From Cellvibrio sp. (GTDB lineage: Bacteria; Pseudomonadota; Gammaproteobacteria; Pseudomonadales; Cellvibrionaceae): a stretch of DNA of 10,772 bases. Position numbers and translations under genes: made by a program. Numbering within the stretch: position 1 is the stretch's first letter; every line of letters begins with the position of its first letter. The stretch lies in NCBI GenBank assembly GCA_021323495.1, contig JAJQJO010000224.1, forward strand, positions 1 through 10,772. The letters are read 5' to 3'. Below, piece after piece: positions 6,784-10,772 of the stretch. Below the pieces are notes generated by a model. That model did no database searches. It was not told the origin of the DNA and saw only the letters and a list, made by a program, of their open reading frames with translations.

Positions 6784-7557
6784 CTACAAACGCACCTCAA
6801 TTCCCTGGGCGCGCATAAACTCTTTGGCTTGGGGTACCGTGTATTCACGAAAATGGAAAATACTCGCTGCCAATACTGCATCAGCGCGGCCAAGGGTTAC
6901 ACCATCGACCAGATGCTGCAGGTTACCCACACCGCCAGAGGCGATTACCGGCACTGAAACTGCATCGCTAATTGCGCGGGTCACGCCCAGATCGTAACCT
7001 TTTTTGGTGCCGTCCCCGTCCATACTCGTCAGCAGGATTTCACCTGCGCCATATTCAGTCATACGAATCGCCCACTCCACCGCATTGATGCCAGTCGGTT
7101 TGCGCCCGCCGTGAGTGAAAATCTCCCAGCGCGGTTCTTCACCTTCAACGCTCACTTTTTTGGCATCAATCGCCACCACTATGCACTGAGCACCAAAACG
7201 GTCAGACGCCGCTTTGACAAAATCGGGGTTAAATACCGCTGCCGAGTTAATACCCACCTTATCGGCGCCGGCATTCAGCATGGTGCGGATATCTTCCACG
7301 GTGCGAATGCCGCCGCCCACTGTCAGCGGGATAAACACTTCGCTGGCGATTTTCTCTACCGTATGCACCGTGGTATCACGCCCTTCATGGGTCGCGGTGA
7401 TATCGAGAAAGGTAATCTCATCCGCACCTTCCTGGTTGTAGCGCTTGGCGATTTCGACCGGGTCACCCGCGTCGCGGATGTCCAGGAACTGCACACCTTT
7501 GACCACGCGGCCGTTATCGACATCAAGGCAGGGAATAATGCGTTTTGCGAGGGCCAT
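6784..7557 (-). CDS. hisF: Imidazole glycerol phosphate synthase, cyclase subunit HisF
   Basis: A 257-residue (beta/alpha)8-barrel protein of full family length. With ammonia supplied by HisH it converts PRFAR to imidazole glycerol phosphate and AICAR, linking histidine and purine synthesis in the cytoplasm. The start MALAKRIIPCLDVDNGRVVKG is canonical. The catalytic pair is present as Asp12 (CLDVD) and Asp131 (VVAIDAKK). Phosphate-binding loops appear as VGGGIR (about 80-85), INSAAV (about 103-108) and ASGGVGN in the C-terminal half. The ATG has GGAG seven bases upstream and lies 14 bases after the hisA stop. It is the last gene of hisB-hisH-hisA-hisF and is followed by the terminator at 6729-6759. 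Nothing looks unusual. HisF and its relative HisA share a half-barrel duplication, but the VDNGRVVKG and HGGRKPTG stretches mark this one as HisF. Confidence 0.97.
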   Translation of the reverse strand: MALAKRIIPCLDVDNGRVVKGVQFLDIRDAGDPVEIAKRYNQEGADEITFLDITATHEGRDTTVHTVEKIASEVFIPLTVGGGIRTVEDIRTMLNAGADKVGINSAAVFNPDFVKAASDRFGAQCIVVAIDAKKVSVEGEEPRWEIFTHGGRKPTGINAVEWAIRMTEYGAGEILLTSMDGDGTKKGYDLGVTRAISDAVSVPVIASGGVGNLQHLVDGVTLGRADAVLAASIFHFREYTVPQAKEFMRAQGIEVRL

Positions 7558-7571
7558 AAACAGCTCCGGAA

Positions 7572-8303
7572 TTAGTTTGCGTCGCAGTAGGTCTGGGCTT
7601 CGGCCATGGTCAGGGTACCTTCGTAAATTGCGCGGCCGGTGATGGCGCCGCAGATACCTTTATGCGACTCAGCTTTGAGCGCGATGATATCGTCCATATT
7701 GGTCACACCACCGGAGGCGATAATGGGAATGCTCGAGGCCTGTGCCATAGCGACAGTCGCCTGCACATTCACACCCTGCATCATGCCATCGCGGGCAATG
7801 TCGGTGTAGACAATACTGCTCACGCCGTCTTGCTCAAAACGCTTGGCCAGCTCCGAGGCCTGCACATTCGATACCTCCGCCCAGCCGTCGGTGGCGACCC
7901 AGCCGTCTTTTGCGTCCAGACCAACAATGATATGACCGGAAAATTGTTTGCACATATCGGTCACAAACTGTGGCTCTTTAACCGCTTTGGTCCCAATAAT
8001 TACGTATTCCACACCCGCATTCAGGTAGTACTCAATTGTTTCCGCGCTGCGGATGCCGCCACCAATCTGGATCGGAAGCTTGGGATAGGCTTTGGCGATA
8101 GCAGTTACAACACCGCCATTGACCGGCTTGCCTTCAAAGGCACCATTGAGATCAACCAGATGCAAACGACGACAACCCTGGTTCACCCATTGCGCTGCCA
8201 TAGCGACAGGATCGTCTGAGAAAACCGTAGAATCGTCCATCAAACCCTGGCGCAAGCGCACACATTGGCCATCTTTTAAATCAATCGCGGGGATAATCAG
8301 CAT
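7572..8303 (-). CDS. hisA: Phosphoribosylformimino-5-aminoimidazole carboxamide ribotide isomerase HisA
   Basis: A 243-residue (beta/alpha)8-barrel isomerase that converts ProFAR to PRFAR, the substrate of HisH/HisF. I chose the ATG at 8303, which gives MLIIPAIDLKDG, the normal HisA beginning. A GTG at 8315 would add only MRLK and lies at the foot of a hairpin. From the ATG the catalytic acids are Asp8 (PAID) and Asp130 (VGLDAKDGW), and the substrate-binding threonine is in YTDIARDG at about 167. IGGGIR, IGTKAV and ASGGVTN are the phosphate-binding loops. The gene precedes hisF by 14 bases. A 102-base gap with two hairpins separates it from hisH upstream, which is larger than the other gaps in this operon. 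The function is secure. Confidence 0.96.
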   Translation of the reverse strand: MLIIPAIDLKDGQCVRLRQGLMDDSTVFSDDPVAMAAQWVNQGCRRLHLVDLNGAFEGKPVNGGVVTAIAKAYPKLPIQIGGGIRSAETIEYYLNAGVEYVIIGTKAVKEPQFVTDMCKQFSGHIIVGLDAKDGWVATDGWAEVSNVQASELAKRFEQDGVSSIVYTDIARDGMMQGVNVQATVAMAQASSIPIIASGGVTNMDDIIALKAESHKGICGAITGRAIYEGTLTMAEAQTYCDAN

Positions 8304-8314
8304 CTTCAATCTCA

Positions 8315-8405
8315 CAGGGGGCGCTGCTTGCTGCGCCCTGATAATCGTTGTGTATTTTGGGGTCTGGATAACAAATTGCGTTTTTTGGGCACTGCAAGGC
8401 AGCCC
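8315..8405 (-). promoter_or_regulatory. Hairpin-bearing gap between hisH and hisA
   Basis: Two inverted repeats fill much of the 102-base gap. GGGCGC (8319-8324) pairs with GCGCCC (8333-8338) around an 8-base loop, extendable with small bulges to 8315-8340; its end is about 12 bases before the hisA ATG. GGGC plus TGC (8387-8395, a two-base bulge) pairs with GCAGCCC (8399-8405) around AAG, starting right at the hisH stop. On the minus strand neither stem is followed by a T-tract, so they do not look like intrinsic terminators. A role in RNA processing, stability or hisA translation is inference. Confidence 0.4.
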
Positions 8406-9062
8406 CTACGCCTGGCCATTCCAATGTAAGAAATTCTTCAATAATTGCAGCCCGGCCGTGTGACTCTTTTCCGGATGAAATTGCACTGCAAATAAGTTGC
8501 CGCGGTTCAAAGCGGCGTGAAAGGATAAACCGTAATCGCAACTTGCGGCGACCAGGCTCCTATCTTCCGCGAATACATAAAAGCTGTGCACGAAATAGAA
8601 ACGGCTGTCCTGCGCGATACCTGCCCATAACGGGTGATCGTTATGATGGACCTGATTCCATCCCATATGCGGAACCTTCAGGTAATCCCCTGTCGCGTCC
8701 TTATGGTTTTCGCCGAAGAAACGCACTTTTCCCGGCAGGATACCGATACAATCCACGCCTTTATTTTCTTCGCTGCTTTCCATTAAAGCCTGCATGCCAA
8801 CACAGATTCCCAGCACCGGTTTACCTGTGGCGACTTGCTCACGCAGCAATTTATCAAAACCGAGACGTTTAATTTCTGCCATGCAGTCCCGAATCGCGCC
8901 TACGCCAGGGAATACCACCCGATCTGCAGCGGCTACAACAGCCGGATCGGATGTCACCATCACATTTTGTTCAGGAGCTACATGGCTCAGGGCACTAGCC
9001 ACCGAGTGCAGATTGCCCATGCCGTAATCAATCACGGCAACTGTCTGTTTATCATTTGTCAT
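8406..9062 (-). CDS. hisH: Imidazole glycerol phosphate synthase, glutamine amidotransferase subunit HisH
   Basis: A 218-residue class I glutamine amidotransferase that releases ammonia from glutamine and channels it into HisF. The N-terminal VAVIDYGMGNLHSV stretch and VFPGVGAIRDC (about 50-60) are typical HisH motifs. The nucleophile is Cys87 in GICVGMQ, and the His/Glu pair of the triad is His196 and Glu198 in VQFHPEKS. PHMGWNQV (about 131-138) is a further signature. The length is slightly above that of E. coli HisH. The ATG is 3 bases after the hisB stop, so the two are translated from one message. The nearest purine-rich element (AAAGG) is distant, so translation may depend on coupling with hisB. 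All catalytic residues are present and the call is secure. Confidence 0.97.
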   Translation of the reverse strand: MTNDKQTVAVIDYGMGNLHSVASALSHVAPEQNVMVTSDPAVVAAADRVVFPGVGAIRDCMAEIKRLGFDKLLREQVATGKPVLGICVGMQALMESSEENKGVDCIGILPGKVRFFGENHKDATGDYLKVPHMGWNQVHHNDHPLWAGIAQDSRFYFVHSFYVFAEDRSLVAASCDYGLSFHAALNRGNLFAVQFHPEKSHTAGLQLLKNFLHWNGQA

Positions 9063-9065
9063 AAA

Positions 9066-9677
9066 TCAGAGACTACCTTTAGTGGAGGGCATAATGCCTT
9101 CCATACGCGGGTCGAGTTCCAGCGCCATGCGCAGGGCGCGCCCGAACGCTTTAAACACGGTCTCTATCTGATGATGGGCGTTGTGGCCACGCAGGTTATC
9201 AACGTGCAGGGTGACGCCCGCGTGGTTGACGAAGCCTTGGAAAAACTCCCAGAACAACTCCACATCAAATTGGCCGACGCGCTTTTGGGTAAACGGGATC
9301 TGCATGACCAGACCGGGACGGCCGGAAAAGTCGATCACTACGCGCGACAAAGCCTCATCGAGTGGCACGTAGGCGTGGCCATAGCGACGGATACCTTTCT
9401 TATCGCCGATAGCTTTGGCAATAGCTTGGCCGATCGTGATGCCGATATCTTCCACCGAGTGATGATCATCAATGTGGGTGTCACCATCGCAGGTTACCTC
9501 AAGGTCAATCATGCCGTGACGGGCGATCTGATCCATCATGTGCTCCAAAAAGGGCACACCGGTGTTAAACACGCCTTTGCCCGTGCCGTCGAGATTAAGG
9601 CTGACGCTGATTTTGGTTTCCAGGGTATTGCGGGCCACTGTTGCAATTCGTTGATTGGGTGCAATAGGGTCGATCAT
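9066..9677 (-). CDS. hisB: Imidazole glycerol phosphate dehydratase HisB (monofunctional)
   Basis: A 203-residue manganese-dependent dehydratase that turns imidazole glycerol phosphate into imidazole acetol phosphate. The metal-binding histidine and glutamate motifs are clear: FLEHMMDQIARHG (about 43-55), DDHHSVEDIG (about 70-79), RYGHAYVPLDE (about 98-108) and GHNAHHQIE (about 164-172). There is no N-terminal phosphatase domain, unlike the bifunctional E. coli HisB, so this is the short form found in pseudomonads; histidinol-phosphate phosphatase must be encoded elsewhere. The ATG at 9677 has GAG seven bases upstream and gives a natural N-terminus. It is the first gene of the operon, behind the promoter-like element at 9722-9750, and is followed after 3 bases by hisH. 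Confidence 0.97.
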   Translation of the reverse strand: MIDPIAPNQRIATVARNTLETKISVSLNLDGTGKGVFNTGVPFLEHMMDQIARHGMIDLEVTCDGDTHIDDHHSVEDIGITIGQAIAKAIGDKKGIRRYGHAYVPLDEALSRVVIDFSGRPGLVMQIPFTQKRVGQFDVELFWEFFQGFVNHAGVTLHVDNLRGHNAHHQIETVFKAFGRALRMALELDPRMEGIMPSTKGSL

Positions 9678-9721
9678 AGATTCACTCGGGCAGATGGCTG
9701 CATCGCTAAAAAGATGTGCGA

Positions 9722-9750
9722 ATTATATAGACTTGGGGCGCCGTTTTCAC
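9722..9750 (-). promoter_or_regulatory. Likely sigma70 promoter of the hisBHAF operon
   Basis: On the minus strand GTGAAA (9745-9750; four of six match TTGACA) and a perfect TATAAT (9722-9727) are separated by 17 bases. The predicted start lies about 38 bases before the hisB ATG. The leader is short and I see no histidine-rich leader peptide, so classical enteric his attenuation is unlikely. Confidence 0.65.
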
Positions 9751-9761
9751 GGAAAGCCGTG
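9748..9761. promoter_or_regulatory. Perfect inverted repeat at the his promoter -35 region
   Basis: CACGG (9748-9752), AAAG, CCGTG (9757-9761) is a perfect 5-base-arm dyad. It overlaps the upstream half of the proposed -35 box of the his promoter. The placement fits a small operator, but a repeat this short can occur by chance. Confidence 0.3.
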
Positions 9762-9900
9762 CTATTAGACTGATTGTTAAGTTGCGGTACAGATTATTTC
9801 GCCCAAAATCCTCCCAGCCCGCGCTACAAATCGGAGTAATCACGGTATGTTGGGCGCGTTTCCACAACCCATCCTCTCAAATTTTTGATGGATCACTACT

Positions 9901-10530
9901 ATGAGCAGTGCCCTATTCACCAGCTGTCTTTTCAGTGCGAGCCTATTTACCGCAGGCGCATTTGCAGCCGTTCCCTCCAACAATAATCCCAACAATAGCG
10001 ACTATACCGGCTGGAGCTGGTCAGGCCATGTGGACCACATCACTATAGATTCCCAAGCCGCTGCGGAGCAGTTTATTGAAGATAGCGCCACCGCGATTGG
10101 CGGCGCGGCCGAATATTATTCAAGCAAGACTGAAAATACCCTTGTCCTGGGCATGAACTTTTTGTTTTATCGCGATAACGCAGAATTTGCCCAATTTATC
10201 GAAGATTACTGGGGCGATGTGGATTACACCGAATCCGACGCTACTGCGTTTATGCTTTTTGCGGAATACGGCCCCAAATATCGCTTCGGCCAGGACAATA
10301 TGAGCTTTTTTACAGTGCGCGGCGGAGTCAGTGGCATGCTCTATTCGGAGCGAGCTATCAGTTATTGCAGCGACTGTTATTCAGAAGATATCGACATTGA
10401 TGGAGGGCTTTATGGTGTGCTGGGTATCGGCCAAACCCTTGGCAGCCTGGATATAAGCTTGCAATTCCAGCAGTACTTCACCGGCGATCTGGACCATAGC
10501 CTCCGCTTGAAAATTTCCGGAGCCTTTTAA
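9901..10530 (+). CDS. Exported protein, probable outer-membrane beta-barrel, function unknown
   Basis: A 209-residue protein I cannot assign to a named family. A signal peptide spans about 1-22 (FTAGAFA, then AVPS), but it has no Lys or Arg before the hydrophobic core, which is unusual. The mature part alternates aromatic and polar residues in strand-like segments (LVLGMNFLFYR 81-91, FMLFAEYGPKYRFG 117-130, MSFFTVRGGVSGMLY 134-148, LYGVLGIGQ 170-178, LDISLQFQQYF 183-193). It ends in SLRLKISGAF, where a final Phe and alternating hydrophobic residues resemble the BAM recognition signal. A loop at 152-167 is acidic and contains CSDC (Cys156, Cys159). The ATG at 9901 is the first possible start, since a TGA precedes it in frame at 9886-9888; its ribosome-binding site is weak. 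It is divergent from the his operon and appears to be a single gene. Confidence 0.75.
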   Translation: MSSALFTSCLFSASLFTAGAFAAVPSNNNPNNSDYTGWSWSGHVDHITIDSQAAAEQFIEDSATAIGGAAEYYSSKTENTLVLGMNFLFYRDNAEFAQFIEDYWGDVDYTESDATAFMLFAEYGPKYRFGQDNMSFFTVRGGVSGMLYSERAISYCSDCYSEDIDIDGGLYGVLGIGQTLGSLDISLQFQQYFTGDLDHSLRLKISGAF

Positions 10531-10541
10531 TCTTGAGCCGG

Positions 10542-10593
10542 CCTGACGGTAAAAAACCCCTTCAGGTCGATTTGACCCGTTAGCTTTTTTTTT
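10542..10593 (+). terminator. Weak candidate terminator after the barrel gene
   Basis: A run of nine T bases (10585-10593) follows short competing stems: CCTGA/TCAGG (10542-10546 and 10562-10566) and GGTC/GACC (10565-10568 and 10574-10577). The stems are weak and the last one ends 7 bases before the T run, so efficiency is doubtful. Confidence 0.35.
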
Positions 10594-10772
10594 ATAAAAA
10601 GTTGGTATTAAGGTTCACTTGCGTTTGTTTGGTCATGGTTTACTTTTAAAGCGCGACTTAACTTTAACGTGCGACCCGACAATACCAGCAGCATCATGCA
10701 GGACTGCTAATGTGATCACCTACAACCACTATCAGAGAAATAGATTGACCGACCCCTTAAATCCCATACGCC
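10594..10772. other. No gene seen at the right edge
   Basis: I see no convincing coding frame, RNA gene or strong inverted repeat here. Two similar words, GCGCGAC (about 10651) and GTGCGAC (about 10669), lie close together. This could be the upstream region of a gene beyond the window. Confidence 0.4.

Noticed and set aside
8387..8405. Intrinsic terminator between hisH and hisA
   Set aside because: On the transcribed (minus) strand the stem is followed by A bases rather than T, so it lacks the U-tract a terminator needs.
8835..9773. Plus-strand open frame of 312 codons opposite hisH and hisB
   Set aside because: It lies antisense to two intact enzymes with all catalytic residues. Its His/Ala-rich sequence matches reverse reading of the his genes and has no family motif.

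Overview
The window looks like chromosomal DNA from a Pseudomonas-like gammaproteobacterium. Cellvibrionaceae is my best guess, but that is inference. Two conserved housekeeping neighbourhoods frame it. At the left edge is the end of a ctpA-type S41 protease followed by a yibQ-type divergent polysaccharide deacetylase, the usual tail of the gpmI-envC-ctpA-yibQ block. On the right is a minus-strand histidine operon in the order hisB-hisH-hisA-hisF. Pseudomonas keeps these two blocks close together.

Layout. 2-1319 (+): ctpA 3' end and yibQ, separated by 4 bases. 1337-6158 (-): a tightly packed four-gene membrane transport operon, in transcription order AI-2E/YdiK-type permease, NodT-type outer-membrane efflux lipoprotein, HlyD-type membrane fusion protein, DUF2955/FUSC-like inner-membrane protein. 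6159-6481: an AT-rich intergenic region with repeated CTAAAT-type words, a TATAAT box and a perfect dyad. 6482-6706 (+): a small DUF6316-like protein. 6729-6759: a terminator serving both strands. 6784-9677 (-): hisF, hisA, hisH and hisB, with a plausible sigma70 promoter near 9722-9750. 9901-10530 (+): a secreted, probably outer-membrane beta-barrel protein of unknown function. 10531-10772: no gene seen.

How the genes work together. HisB (dehydratase step), HisA (isomerase) and HisH/HisF (the two subunits of IGP synthase) carry out the middle of histidine biosynthesis. The transport operon resembles an AaeAB-like tripartite pump: FUSC-type inner-membrane protein, periplasmic adaptor and outer-membrane channel, with a YdiK-like permease added.

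The most notable observation is that the outer-membrane channel gene is broken. Near 4400 the reading frame shifts, and roughly 22 residues of the first TolC-type repeat appear to be missing, while the other three genes of the operon are open. Other points of interest are the regulatory-looking intergenic region at 6261-6426, a hairpin-bearing 102-base gap inside the his operon before hisA, and the uncharacterised barrel with an acidic CxxC loop. I see no CRISPR array, insertion sequence, tRNA, rRNA or clearly new defence system.
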